DNA of 64,000 bases from Bosea sp. ANAM02. Its GTDB lineage: Bacteria > Pseudomonadota > Alphaproteobacteria > Rhizobiales > Beijerinckiaceae. The notes beneath the pieces were generated by a model. The model did no database searches, had not been told where the DNA came from, and saw nothing but the letters and a program-made list of their open reading frames with translations. Below, in pieces: positions 52,915-61,511 of this stretch. Location of the stretch: the NCBI RefSeq assembly GCF_011764485.1, contig NZ_AP022848.1, positions 3,314,001 through 3,378,000 on the forward strand. Reading direction: 5' to 3'. Position 1 is the stretch's first letter, and each line of letters opens with the position of its first letter. Both the position numbers and the translations under genes were made by a program.

Positions 52915-53824
52915 AACCGATCAAGCCACGCGCTGCGGCTTCGTCGCGCTGATCGGCGCGCCGAATGCCGGCAAGTCGACGCTGCTCAACCAGCTCGTCG
53001 GCGCCAAGATCTCGATCGTCTCGCGCAAGGTGCAGACGACGCGCACGCAGGTGCGCGGCATCGCGCTCTCGGGCACGGCGCAGATCATCTTCGTCGACAC
53101 GCCCGGCATCTTCGCGCCCAAGCGCCGGCTCGACCGCGCGATGGTGACGAGCGCCTGGGGCGGCGCTACAGATGCCGACCTGATCGGCGTGCTGGTCGAC
53201 GTCGCGCGCTTCGACCATGAGGAGAACACCGCGCTGTTCGAAAAGCTCGCCGAGCTGAAGCAGCCGAAATTCCTGATCCTCAACAAGATCGACACGGTGC
53301 CGAAGGAGAAGCTGCTCGAAATCACCGCCAAGGTGAACGAGCGCGGCAGCTTCGAGACGACCTTCATGGTCGCGGCGCTGACCGGCTACGGCGTCAAGGA
53401 CATCCTGGCCTGGCTGGAGAAGCGCCTGCCGCTTGGCCCCTGGCTCTACCCGGAAGACCAGATCTCGGACGCGCCGCTGCGCTTCCTCGCCGCCGAGATC
53501 ACCCGCGAGAAGATGTTCGAGCGGCTGCATGACGAACTGCCCTATCGCTCGACCGTCGAGACCGAGAGCTGGCAGCAGAAGCCCGATGGCTCGGTCCGCA
53601 TCGAGCAGACGATCTATGTCGAGCGCGAGGGCCAGCGGAAGATCGTGCTCGGCGAAGGCGGCCAGACGATCAAGGCGATCGGCCAGAGGGCGCGCATCGA
53701 GATCGCGGAGGCGGCCGAGGCCAAGGTCCATCTCTTCCTGTTCGTGAAGGTGCGCGAGAACTGGAGCGACGATCCGGAGCGCTACCGCGAGATGGGGCTG
53801 GAATTCCCGAAGGGCAAAGGCTGA
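52907..53824 (+). CDS. era: GTPase Era
   Basis: A 305-residue GTPase that binds 16S rRNA 3' ends during 30S maturation. G1 is GAPNAGKST (residues 17-25), G3 is VDTPGIF, G4 is NKID, and the effector region is KVQTTRTQVRGIAL. The C-terminal KH domain contains ERQGQRKIVLGEGGQTIKAIGQRARIEI-type sequence (key: GEGGQTIKAIG). It is last in the lepB-rnc-era operon. The usual next gene, recO, is missing here and lies near 41 kb. Confidence 0.97.
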   Translation: MSETDQATRCGFVALIGAPNAGKSTLLNQLVGAKISIVSRKVQTTRTQVRGIALSGTAQIIFVDTPGIFAPKRRLDRAMVTSAWGGATDADLIGVLVDVARFDHEENTALFEKLAELKQPKFLILNKIDTVPKEKLLEITAKVNERGSFETTFMVAALTGYGVKDILAWLEKRLPLGPWLYPEDQISDAPLRFLAAEITREKMFERLHDELPYRSTVETESWQQKPDGSVRIEQTIYVEREGQRKIVLGEGGQTIKAIGQRARIEIAEAAEAKVHLFLFVKVRENWSDDPERYREMGLEFPKGKG

Positions 53825-53866
53825 GCGCCTCAAGCCGGCCGTTTTCCGACCTTTGACTCCGTAAGC

Positions 53867-53975
53867 TCTCGTCCTGAGGAGCCGCGCAGCGGCGTCTCGA
53901 AGGATGCTCCAGATATCCGGAGCTTGCTGAAGCATCCTTCGAAATGCGTCCGAAGGCGCTCGTCAGGATGAGGGC
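53867..53975. repeat. Long palindromic intergenic repeat, family B, copy 3
   Basis: Same design as at 32999 and 37734: CTCGTCCTGAGGAGCCGCGCAGCGGCGTCTC-type left part and GCATCCTTCG on the right, but with changed ends (CGTCAGGATGAGGGC), so this copy is more decayed. It lies just before the acetyltransferase gene. Confidence 0.85.
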
Positions 53976-53995
53976 TGTGGATTGGAATTCAGGAC

Positions 53996-54541
53996 ATGCG
54001 CAGCGAGAAGGACAAGATGCTGGCCGGCGAGCTTTACCGCGCCGACAGCCCAGAGCTCATCGACGACAACCGTCGCATCAGCGCCTGGATGGAGCGGCTA
54101 AACGCGACCGGTGCGACGCCCGAAGCACGGCTGGAGCTCATGCGGGAGGCCTTCGGTTATGTCGGGCGCGGCGTCGTCATCCGCCCGCCCTTCCATTGCG
54201 ACTACGGCTACAACATCAGCCTGGGCGACGGCGTCTTCCTGAACTTCAACTGCATCATCCTCGACGTCGTCGCGGTCACGATCGGCGACGGCACGCAGAT
54301 CGGCCCCGGCGTGCAGATCCTGACCGCCGACCACCCCCGCGACCCGGCCCAGCGCCGGCAGATGCTGGAATTCGGACGGCCTGTCAGCATCGGGCGCAAT
54401 GTCTGGATCGGCGGCGGCGCGATCATCCTGCCCGGCGTCATGATCGGCGACGACGCCATTATCGGCGCACGCAGCGTGGTCACGCGCGACGTGCCTGCCG
54501 AGGGCACCGCGGTGGGCAATCCCGCGCGCTTGCGGCCCTGA
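53996..54541 (+). CDS. Sugar O-acetyltransferase (maltose/NodL-type, left-handed beta-helix)
   Basis: A 181-residue hexapeptide-repeat acetyltransferase. The maa/NodL N-terminal cap reads EKDKMLAGELYRADSPELIDDNRR. The beta-helix follows with PPFHCDYGYNISLGDGVFLNFNCIILD (part: FHCDYGYNISLG), the catalytic-His area ILTADHP, and the repeated I-GGGAIILPGVMIGDDAIIGA type turns. It transfers acetyl groups from acetyl-CoA to a sugar; the acceptor is unknown. It stands alone after a family-B repeat. Confidence 0.9.
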   Translation: MRSEKDKMLAGELYRADSPELIDDNRRISAWMERLNATGATPEARLELMREAFGYVGRGVVIRPPFHCDYGYNISLGDGVFLNFNCIILDVVAVTIGDGTQIGPGVQILTADHPRDPAQRRQMLEFGRPVSIGRNVWIGGGAIILPGVMIGDDAIIGARSVVTRDVPAEGTAVGNPARLRP

Positions 54542-54680
54542 CGCAGAGGGCTGTCGCGCTGCGTCAAGGTGACACGGACACCCCTTGTAACTTGTCAAAT
54601 TTCAGTCGTGAAACGACATTGTTCGAACGCGTTTTACATCCATTTTGACGCCTAAAGATATTTCAGCAGGAGTGATTGCC

Positions 54681-55313
54681 ATGAGCGCCGCACCGCGCAT
54701 CGCGCTGTTTATCGATGGCGCCAATCTCTACGCCACTTCGAAGCAGCTCGGCTTCGACATGGACTACCGGCGCCTGCTGCGGGAATTCCAGGGGCGTGGC
54801 AACCTGATCCGCGCCTTCTATTTCACCACGCTGGTCGAGAGCGAGGAGTATTCCTCGATCCGGCCGCTGGTCGACTGGCTCGACTACAACGGCTACCGGG
54901 TGATCACCAAGGCGGCGAAGGAGTTCACCGACGCCACCGGCCGGCGCCGGATCAAGGGCAACATGGACATCGAGCTGGCGATCGAGATGCTCGAGCTCGC
55001 TGCGCATCTCGACCAGATCTACCTGTTCTCCGGCGACGGCGATTTCCGGCCGCTGGTCGAAGCCGTGCAGCGCAAGGGCGTGAAGGTCTCGGTGGTCTCG
55101 ACGATCTCGACCAACCCGCCCATGGTCTCGGACGAATTGCGGCGCCAGTGCGACGAGTTCGTCGATCTCGCCCAGCTCATGCAGAAGATCGGCCGCGATC
55201 CGGCCGAGCGCGCCAGCCGCAGCGGTTCTGCTGGAGCGCCGGGCGCGCCTGGCAACCCGTCATTGGAGCGTCGCTACGGCATCCGCCAGGGCGACGAGCC
55301 GGCGGAGGGGTAG
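54681..55313 (+). CDS. NYN-domain protein (LabA/DUF88 family)
   Basis: A 210-residue PIN-like (NYN) protein, probably a metal-dependent nuclease. Acidic residues at the expected positions are visible: FIDGANLY (Asp near 12), GNMDIELAIEML and FSGDGDFRPLVEAV. A Ser/Gly-rich tail and a charged end follow. An ATG at 54681 behind AGGAG gives this standard start. In relatives it occurs next to rpoZ-rsh or smpB genes. The RNA substrate is unknown. Confidence 0.9.
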   Translation: MSAAPRIALFIDGANLYATSKQLGFDMDYRRLLREFQGRGNLIRAFYFTTLVESEEYSSIRPLVDWLDYNGYRVITKAAKEFTDATGRRRIKGNMDIELAIEMLELAAHLDQIYLFSGDGDFRPLVEAVQRKGVKVSVVSTISTNPPMVSDELRRQCDEFVDLAQLMQKIGRDPAERASRSGSAGAPGAPGNPSLERRYGIRQGDEPAEG

Positions 55314-55334
55314 GCGAAGCCTGCTTCCAGCAGC

Positions 55335-55379
55335 GCGCGGGATCCCCTCTCCTGTAAGGAGAGGGGTAGGGGTGAGGTG
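55335..55379. repeat. Left inverted repeat flanking the DUF559 gene
   Basis: Contains a palindrome CCCCTCTCCTgtaAGGAGAGGGG (55344-55366) followed by TAGGGGTGAGGTG. The right copy at 55800-55846, read on the opposite strand, matches 34 of the 36 core bases. It lies between the NYN gene and the DUF559 start. Confidence 0.88.
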
Positions 55380-55402
55380 TCGGCCGTTCGCAGGAAAGAG
55401 CG

Positions 55403-55744
55403 ATGGTATCGGAGCAGCAGAGCTTCGCCAAACAACTTCGGCAGCGGGCGACCAAGCCGGAGGATGTCCTCTGGGAACTGGTGAGAGGTCGCCGGATTGA
55501 TGGCCTCAAGTTCCGCCGGCAAGTGCCTCTTCTGGCCTATACCGTTGACTTCCTCTGTTTCGAGCGCAAGCTGATCATCGAGATCGACGGCCGCCAGCAT
55601 CTGGCGGATCGAGACTATGATGCAGCGAGAACAGCCGAGATCGAACGCCACGGCTTCGTGCTTATCCGGTTCCGCAATGAAGAGGTTTTGAACGATCGCG
55701 ATGCCGTCGTCGCGAGGATTCGGGCTGCCGCTGGAGTCTCCTGA
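55403..55744 (+). CDS. DUF559 endonuclease-domain protein
   Basis: A 113-residue protein of the DUF559 family, in the Vsr-like PD-(D/E)XK nuclease group. The acidic and basic residues expected for the active site are readable: Glu about 25 (LWELVRGRR), Asp 49 (YTVDFLC), Glu 60 and Asp 62 (IIEIDGRQH) and His 66. The chain ends FVLIRFRNEEVLNDRDAVVARI. The start has AGGAAAGAG upstream. The gene is bracketed by inverted palindromic repeats at 55335-55379 and 55800-55846 and is less GC-rich than its neighbours. Target and role are unknown. Confidence 0.9.
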   Translation: MVSEQQSFAKQLRQRATKPEDVLWELVRGRRIDGLKFRRQVPLLAYTVDFLCFERKLIIEIDGRQHLADRDYDAARTAEIERHGFVLIRFRNEEVLNDRDAVVARIRAAAGVS

Positions 55745-55799
55745 GGGCAGAGATCGTGTAAGGGCAGAGATCGTGCCGCCTCACTGGTCCAGGGGCCTA

Positions 55800-55846
55800 C
55801 ACCTTACCCCTGCCCCTCTCCTTACAGGAGAGGGGTTCCCCGCGCC
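55800..55846. repeat. Right inverted repeat flanking the DUF559 gene
   Basis: An inverted copy of the element at 55335-55379, with core CACCTTACCCCTGCCCCTCT on the plus strand and the same internal 10-bp stem. It lies between the DUF559 stop and the smpB stop. Confidence 0.88.
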
Positions 55847-55864
55847 TTCTTCTGAAACCGGTGT

Positions 55865-56338
55865 TCACCCACCCGTCTTCAGCAGGCGCTGCTTGTCGCG
55901 GTTCCAGTCGCGGGTCTTCTCGGTCTCGCGCTTATCGTGGAGCTTCTTGCCGCGGCCGAGGCCGAGCTCGATCTTCGCCCGGCCCTTCTCGTTGAAATAG
56001 ACCTTCAGCGGAATGACGGTGTAGCCCTCGCGCTGGATCGCGCCCATCAGCTTGTGGATCTGGCGGCGATGCAGCAGCAGCTTCCGCGGGCGGCGGACTT
56101 CGTGGTTGAAGCGGTTCGCTTCGAGATATTCGGGGATATAGGAGTTGAAGAGCCAGAGCTCGTCGCCCATCGGGCCGGCATAGCTCTCCCCGATCGTCGC
56201 GCGGCCACCGCGCAACGACTTGACCTCCGTGCCCTGCAGGGCAAGGCCGGCCTCGATCGTCTCCTTGATCTCGTAATTGAAGCGCGCCTTGCGGTTATCC
56301 GCCGCAAGGCGATAGCGCTCCGGATCGGGTTTCTTCAT
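55865..56338 (-). CDS. smpB: SsrA-binding protein SmpB
   Basis: A 157-residue trans-translation factor that delivers tmRNA to stalled ribosomes. Signature sequences are [29 protein letters not shown] (part: [13 protein letters not shown]), [17 protein letters not shown], [37 protein letters not shown] and the C-terminal lysine/arginine tail. The upstream neighbour is dapA, about 160 bases away on the same strand. No tmRNA gene was recognised in the window. Confidence 0.96.
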   Translation of the reverse strand: MKKPDPERYRLAADNRKARFNYEIKETIEAGLALQGTEVKSLRGGRATIGESYAGPMGDELWLFNSYIPEYLEANRFNHEVRRPRKLLLHRRQIHKLMGAIQREGYTVIPLKVYFNEKGRAKIELGLGRGKKLHDKRETEKTRDWNRDKQRLLKTGG

Positions 56339-56467
56339 GCCGTTCCGCTGAATCCATCTTGTCCGACCGGCATCGTCAGCGCTTGAGAATCCGATTCGGG
56401 ATCGGCGCCCAAGCCTCTGGAAAGGCCGGCCTTATCATTCTCTCACTTGCCGCTATCGGCAAGCGAA

Positions 56468-56491
56468 TGACCGCGCCTGTCGGCGCGGTCA
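56468..56491 (-). terminator. Hairpin downstream of dapA
   Basis: A perfect 10-bp stem TGACCGCGCC/GGCGCGGTCA (56468-56477, 56482-56491) begins 10 bases after the dapA stop on the minus strand. The T-run is poor (ATTCGCTT), so it is a weaker terminator candidate. Confidence 0.55.
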
Positions 56492-56501
56492 CCTATCCTA
56501 T

Positions 56502-57395
56502 TTAGGCATTCAACAGCCCGGCGAAAACCATGGCCTCGCGAATGACTTTGCCGGTCGCCGGGGTCACCGGCATCAAGGGCAGGCGCACCTCCTCCTCGAT
56601 GCGGCCAAGCAGCGTCAGGCCATGCTTGGCCCCGGCAAGGCCGGGCTCCTTGAAGATCGCGTCATGGAGCGGCACCAAACGGTCCTGCACCTTCAGCGCG
56701 CTGGCATAGTCGCCCTTCTGGACAGCTTCCATCAGGTCGGCACAGAGGCGCGGCGCGACATTGGCGACGACCGAGATGCAGCCATGGCCACCGGCCGCCA
56801 TATAGGCGAGCGCGGTCATGTCCTCGCCGGAGAGCTGGATGAAATCCGGCCCCATGGCATGGCGCTGCTGCGAGACGCGGGCGAGATTGGCCGTCGCATC
56901 CTTCACGCCGGCGATGTTCTTGAGTTCATAGAGCCGCGTCATCGTCTCGACCGACATGTCCACCACCGAGCGCGGCGGGATGTTGTAGATGATGATCGGA
57001 ATGCCGATCGCATCGTTCACCGCCTTGAAGTGCTGGTACAGGCCCTCCTGGGTCGGCCTGTTGTAATAGGGCGTGACCACGAGCACGGCATCGGCGCCGG
57101 CCTTTTCGGCATGGACCGCGAGGTCGATCGCCTCGATCGTGTTGTTCGAGCCGGCGCCGGCGATGACCGGGACGCGGCCCTTGTTCTGGTCGATGACGAT
57201 CTCGACGACGCGCTTGTGCTCGTCATGCGACAGGGTCGGGCTCTCGCCGGTGGTGCCGACGGGCACGAGCCCGGTCGAGCCGTTCCCGATCTGCCATTCG
57301 ACCAGCGCACGCAGCGCCTGCTCGTCGACCTTGCCGGATTTGAACGGCGTGACCAGAGCGGGCATCGAGCCGGTGAAGGCAATGTGCTTGGTCAT
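56502..57395 (-). CDS. dapA: 4-hydroxy-tetrahydrodipicolinate synthase
   Basis: A 297-residue class I aldolase-type enzyme that condenses pyruvate with aspartate semialdehyde in lysine and diaminopimelate synthesis. Markers are [48 protein letters not shown] with the active-site Tyr region, [11 protein letters not shown], and GVKDATANL with the Schiff-base Lys near residue 165. The ATG at 57395 gives the usual start. It is paired with smpB downstream and divergent from the lytic transglycosylase gene, an arrangement common in this order. Confidence 0.97.
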   Translation of the reverse strand: MTKHIAFTGSMPALVTPFKSGKVDEQALRALVEWQIGNGSTGLVPVGTTGESPTLSHDEHKRVVEIVIDQNKGRVPVIAGAGSNNTIEAIDLAVHAEKAGADAVLVVTPYYNRPTQEGLYQHFKAVNDAIGIPIIIYNIPPRSVVDMSVETMTRLYELKNIAGVKDATANLARVSQQRHAMGPDFIQLSGEDMTALAYMAAGGHGCISVVANVAPRLCADLMEAVQKGDYASALKVQDRLVPLHDAIFKEPGLAGAKHGLTLLGRIEEEVRLPLMPVTPATGKVIREAMVFAGLLNA

Positions 57396-57612
57396 GGGAC
57401 GATCCTGGGACGAAAACGCGGGTTGCGGGGCCGCCACACATAAACCGTCGTCTCGCCAAGGCAAAGCCGGCAAGTCATGAAAATGCGTGGCCTCATAGTT
57501 AAGCTTTCATAAACCGCCATCCCCGACCATCGACAGATATCGGCCCCAGACCGCATGCCCGCTGCCGGGCGAAGTGGCGCTCTGGTTCCGTGTCCAGCAT
57601 CGGAGCCGCGCC

Positions 57613-59688
57613 ATGGCCTCGCCTGCCGCCGCGAGGAGACTGATCTGCCTGCTGCTGCCCGCCCTGCTCTCGGCGTCATCGACGCTGGCAGGCGATGACG
57701 GCATGCTCGCGACCCAGCGCAAACTCGCCATGCTCGGCGATGTCGAGGCCACGGGCGCGCTGCCCTACCCCGCCAATGCGCTGCGTGGCGATGACGACGT
57801 CAATATGCAGGCCGTTAAGGCCGCGGTCGCCGCGTACCGACGCGGCGCGCTCGCCGAGGGCGACGATCTCGCCGCCCGGATCGACGACCGCTCGACACGA
57901 TCCCTGCTCGAATGGGTGGCGATCCATACCAATGCCGGTGCGGTGCGCTTCCTGCGCATCGATGCCTTCCTGCGCGAGCACCCGAACTATCCGGCCACAA
58001 CCCGTTTTCGACGCCGCGCGGAGGAGGCGCTGATCGCCGAGAAGAAGAGTCCGGCGATCGTGCGCGCCTTCTTCCATGGCCAGCAGCCGGTCTCGCCGGC
58101 CGGACGGATCGCGCTGGCCGTTGCGCTCAAGGATGAAGGCAAGGCCGAGGAAGCCAACTCCCTCATCCGCCAGAGCTGGCGGAAGGACCTGTTCGGCCAG
58201 TCGCTGGAGAAGATCGCGCTCGCCGCCTTCGCGGACGTCTTGAGCAAGGACGACCATCGCCTGCGCGCCGAGCGCTTCCTGTTTCGCGAGAGCAGCGCGG
58301 CGGCCTTGCGCAACGCGGCTCGCGTCTCGGCCGACTATGTCGTGCTGGCGAAGGCTCGGCTGGCCAGCGCCAGGGCGCGCCGGCCGATCTCCGAGAAACT
58401 GATCGCAGCCGTGCCAGCCTCGCTGCGCGGCGATATCTCCTTCGCGTTCCTGCAGGCGCAGCAGGCGCGCCGCGGCGACAGGCTCGACGATGCCGTGAAG
58501 GCGCTGGCCGCGATCCCGCGCGATCCCGCCCTGCTCGGCGACGGCGATGGCTGGTGGGAGGAGCGGCGCATCATCGCGCGCAAGCTGCTCGATGCCGGCC
58601 AGCCCCAGAAGGCCTACGAGGTCTCCTCCGGCCATGGCGCCGAGGATGCGGCCGAGCGGATCGAGGCCGAATGGCATGCGGGATTTCTGGCGCTGCGCTT
58701 TCTCAGGAAGCCGGATGTGGCGCTCAAGCATTTCGATGCCGCCGCCGGTATCGCCGAGACGCCGATCTCGGTCGCGCGCGCCGCCTATTGGCAGGGCCGC
58801 GCTTATGAGGCTCTCGGCAGGACCGACGAAGCCAGGGCCGCCTTCGGCAAGGCGGCGGAACACCCGGTCGCCTATTACGGGCAGTTGGCGCGTGCGAAAC
58901 TCGGCTTCTCCGATCTGCCGCTGCGGCGCAGTGTTGCCGCCGGACTGGAGACGCTGCCCGGCCATCGCGCCATGCGGCTGCTCTACCGTATCGGCGAGCG
59001 CAACCTCGCCACGCTGATGCTGAACGATCTCGCGCGACGCCTGCACACGACCGAGGCCCTGGAGGCGATTGCCGCCATCGCCCGGCACGAAACCGATGCG
59101 CGCGTACAGGTCGGCATCGGCAAGGCCGCGCTGCAGCGCGGTTTCCCGCTCGACATGGCGGCCTATCCGGTCGACGGCATCCCGGATTTCGACGTGCTCG
59201 GCGACCCGATGGAGCGGGCCATCGTCCACGCCATCGCCCGGCAGGAGAGCGCTTTCGATCCGACCGCGATGTCCCATGCCGGCGCGCGCGGGCTGATGCA
59301 GATGATGCCGGCGACGGCGCGCGAGACGGCAAGGCGCGCCGGGCTGCCTTTCGACTGGCAGAAGCTGGGGCAGGACCCGCTTTATGCGGCGCGGATGGGC
59401 GCGGCCCATCTCAACGACCTGCTCAAGGAATGGCGCGGTTCCTACATCCTGACCTTCGCCGCCTATAATGCCGGCTCGCCCAATGTGAAGAAATGGATCG
59501 CCGCCTATGGCGATCCTCGCGATCCCGAAGTCGATGCGGTCGACTGGGTCGAGCGCATCCCGTTTTCCGAGACACGCAACTACGTCCAGCGCGTCATGGA
59601 GAACCTGCAGGTCTATCGCGAGCGGCTGAACCAGCGCACAGCCTATCTGATCGACCACGACCTGAAGCGCGGGGGCAAGCAGGATTAG
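57613..59688 (+). CDS. slt: Soluble lytic murein transglycosylase
   Basis: A 691-residue periplasmic enzyme that cleaves peptidoglycan glycan strands. The signal peptide (RRLICLLLPALLSASSTLA) is followed by a long helical superhelix with tetratricopeptide-like repeats (residues about 40-520), for instance ARAAYWQGRAYEALGRTDEARAAFGKA. The SLT catalytic domain holds the Glu near residue 546 in HAIARQESAFDPTAMSHAGARGLMQMMPATARETARRAG (part: ARQESAFDPTA) and ILTFAAYNAGSPNVKKWI. The ATG at 57613 is preferred to a GTG at 57574. Confidence 0.95.
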   Translation: MASPAAARRLICLLLPALLSASSTLAGDDGMLATQRKLAMLGDVEATGALPYPANALRGDDDVNMQAVKAAVAAYRRGALAEGDDLAARIDDRSTRSLLEWVAIHTNAGAVRFLRIDAFLREHPNYPATTRFRRRAEEALIAEKKSPAIVRAFFHGQQPVSPAGRIALAVALKDEGKAEEANSLIRQSWRKDLFGQSLEKIALAAFADVLSKDDHRLRAERFLFRESSAAALRNAARVSADYVVLAKARLASARARRPISEKLIAAVPASLRGDISFAFLQAQQARRGDRLDDAVKALAAIPRDPALLGDGDGWWEERRIIARKLLDAGQPQKAYEVSSGHGAEDAAERIEAEWHAGFLALRFLRKPDVALKHFDAAAGIAETPISVARAAYWQGRAYEALGRTDEARAAFGKAAEHPVAYYGQLARAKLGFSDLPLRRSVAAGLETLPGHRAMRLLYRIGERNLATLMLNDLARRLHTTEALEAIAAIARHETDARVQVGIGKAALQRGFPLDMAAYPVDGIPDFDVLGDPMERAIVHAIARQESAFDPTAMSHAGARGLMQMMPATARETARRAGLPFDWQKLGQDPLYAARMGAAHLNDLLKEWRGSYILTFAAYNAGSPNVKKWIAAYGDPRDPEVDAVDWVERIPFSETRNYVQRVMENLQVYRERLNQRTAYLIDHDLKRGGKQD

Positions 59689-59846
59689 CGCGGCGCGACA
59701 TTGTCGTCGCAACGCCGTCCGGGTGCGCAGCGACGCGTCGAAGACGGCTCGCCCAGCCTGAGCAGCCCTGGCCGGGGCCGGCTATCGCTGGCGCCCCGGT
59801 CATGATTAGGTGCGCTCCCGCCTGCTGCGCAGCCTCCGAGTCCTTC

Positions 59847-60740
59847 ATGACGTCCGAATCCGGCTTCACCTCCCGCTTCGTCAGCGCCAGCGACGGACTC
59901 AAGCTGCATTATCGCGACTACGGTCCGCTCGCGGCGACGACGCTGCCGGTCATCTGCCTGCCCGGTTTCGCCCGCACCGCCGCCGATTTCCATGAGCTGG
60001 CACTGGCGCTAGCCGGGGACGAGACCAGGCCGCGGCGCGTGCTGGCGCTCGACTATCGCGGCCGCGGGCTCTCCGAATACGACAGGAACTGGAAGAACTA
60101 CGATATCCGCATCGAGCTCGACGATCTCGTACAGGTGCTCGTCGCAAGCGGCATCGAGCACGCCATCTTCGTCGGCACGTCGCGCGGCGGCCTTCTAACC
60201 ATGGCGCTGGCTGCAGCGCGGCCCGCCATGATCCGCGGCGTGGTCTTCAACGATGTCGGTCCGGTGATCGATGCGCGCGGACTGCTGCGCATCCGCGGCT
60301 ATGTCGGCAAGCTGCCCGTGCCGCGCAGTTTCCAGGAAGGCGCGGAAATCCTGAAGCGGCTCTCCGACCAGCAGTTCCCGATCCTCGGCGAAGCCGAGTG
60401 GGAGATGATGGCGCGCCGGACATGGACCGATCGCGACGGTGCGCTGAGGCCGGATTACGACGTCCGACTGATGAAGGTGCTGGAGGAACTCGACCTCGAA
60501 GCGCCGCTGCCGGTGCTCTGGACCTATTTCGACGCGCTCAAGACCGTGCCGATGCTGGCGATCCGCGGCGCCAATTCCGACCTTCTGGCGGAGAAGACGC
60601 TGGAGGAGATGGCCGAGCGCCATCCCGATTGCGAGGTCTACACCGCGCCGGGCCAGGGCCATGCCCCCCTGCTCGGCAGCAAGGACATGATCCGGCGGAT
60701 CGGCAAGCTGGTCGCACGGGCCGAGCGCCGCGCCGGCTGA
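59847..60740 (+). CDS. Alpha/beta hydrolase
   Basis: A 297-residue alpha/beta-hydrolase-fold protein. The oxyanion-side HG-type loop reads ICLPGFARTAADFHEL, with nucleophile-elbow sequence FVGTSRGGLLTMALA (Ser within GTSRG). The acidic residue is in RGANSDLLAEK and the His in APGQGHAPLLG. The family includes esterases, epoxide hydrolases and lactonases; I cannot say which. The start ATG at 59847 is used, and the longer open frame upstream overlaps slt. It is convergent with the helix-hairpin-helix protein gene. Confidence 0.9.
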   Translation: MTSESGFTSRFVSASDGLKLHYRDYGPLAATTLPVICLPGFARTAADFHELALALAGDETRPRRVLALDYRGRGLSEYDRNWKNYDIRIELDDLVQVLVASGIEHAIFVGTSRGGLLTMALAAARPAMIRGVVFNDVGPVIDARGLLRIRGYVGKLPVPRSFQEGAEILKRLSDQQFPILGEAEWEMMARRTWTDRDGALRPDYDVRLMKVLEELDLEAPLPVLWTYFDALKTVPMLAIRGANSDLLAEKTLEEMAERHPDCEVYTAPGQGHAPLLGSKDMIRRIGKLVARAERRAG

Positions 60741-60746
60741 CCCGGC

Positions 60747-61502
60747 TCAGGACTTCGGGCTCTTGTCCTCGACGATCTCGGTAACATTGCCCTGCCCGGC
60801 CGTGCCGTCGTCGAGCGAGCTTTCGACCTCGCCGGCCTTCGCGCGCTTCGCAAATTCCGTCTCGGTTCCCACCGCCAGAAGCCTGGCCTGCCCGACCCAG
60901 TCCTCGCGCTCGATCCGGCCGGGAAAGGCGAGATACCCGCCGACCCATTCGACATTCGCCGCCGTCCAGCCGGCGACCTGCTCGAAATGCCAAATGCCTA
61001 GCCCGTGAAGGCGGCCCTCGTTCTGGCGGCCGATGCCCTTGATCAGCTTGAGGTCGTCGGGCGTGTCGTCGCGGGCCGCGACGAGCCCGGCCGGGCGTTG
61101 TCCGGGCAATTCAGCCTCGTTCTCGACCGGCGGAAGCTCGGCCGGCACCGTAGCGACAGGCGCCGTCGAGGTCGCGGCGGCCGCAACGGCCGGCTGCGGA
61201 ACCGCGGCGGGAGCGATACCCGGCTGCGCAGCCGCCGGCTTCCGCACCAGACCGGCGCAGACGCAACCGACCCAATAGGCCGCCGTGAACAGCAACGCGG
61301 TCTCGACCCAGGTCGCCGGCATGCCGTTCAGGAGCTGGAGCCAGGTCACGGCCGCTCCGGCGATCCAGAGCGCGGCCAGCACGCTCCAGGCACCGCTCCA
61401 GAAGCGCGCCTTGCCGCCGTCATGGCTGATCCAGCCCATGGCGAAGCCAAGGCCGAAAGCGGCGAGCAGGAACCAGACAAACTGGCTGGCGAGATAGAGC
61501 AT
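60747..61502 (-). CDS. Membrane protein with C-terminal helix-hairpin-helix domain
   Basis: A 251-residue protein. Two or three hydrophobic helices form the N-terminus (LASQFVWFLLAAFGLGFAMGWI, SGAWSVLAALWIAGAAVTWL, TALLFTAAYWVGCVCAGLV). An Ala/Pro-rich linker follows, then a helix-hairpin-helix-like domain (PDDLKLIKGIGRQNEGRLHGLGIWHFEQVAGWT, part: LIKGIGRQNEGRLHGLGI), similar to the C-terminal extension of alphaproteobacterial NuoE. The charged C-terminus is unstructured. It starts 9 bases after the stop of the OmpA-like gene, on the same strand, indicating an operon. Confidence 0.82.
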   Translation of the reverse strand: MLYLASQFVWFLLAAFGLGFAMGWISHDGGKARFWSGAWSVLAALWIAGAAVTWLQLLNGMPATWVETALLFTAAYWVGCVCAGLVRKPAAAQPGIAPAAVPQPAVAAAATSTAPVATVPAELPPVENEAELPGQRPAGLVAARDDTPDDLKLIKGIGRQNEGRLHGLGIWHFEQVAGWTAANVEWVGGYLAFPGRIEREDWVGQARLLAVGTETEFAKRAKAGEVESSLDDGTAGQGNVTEIVEDKSPKS

Positions 61503-61511
61503 GGTCGCCTC

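Noticed and set aside
56339..56501. A tmRNA gene near smpB.
   Set aside because: The short gap holds only hairpins and shows no tRNA-like ends or an ANDENYALAA-type tag frame.
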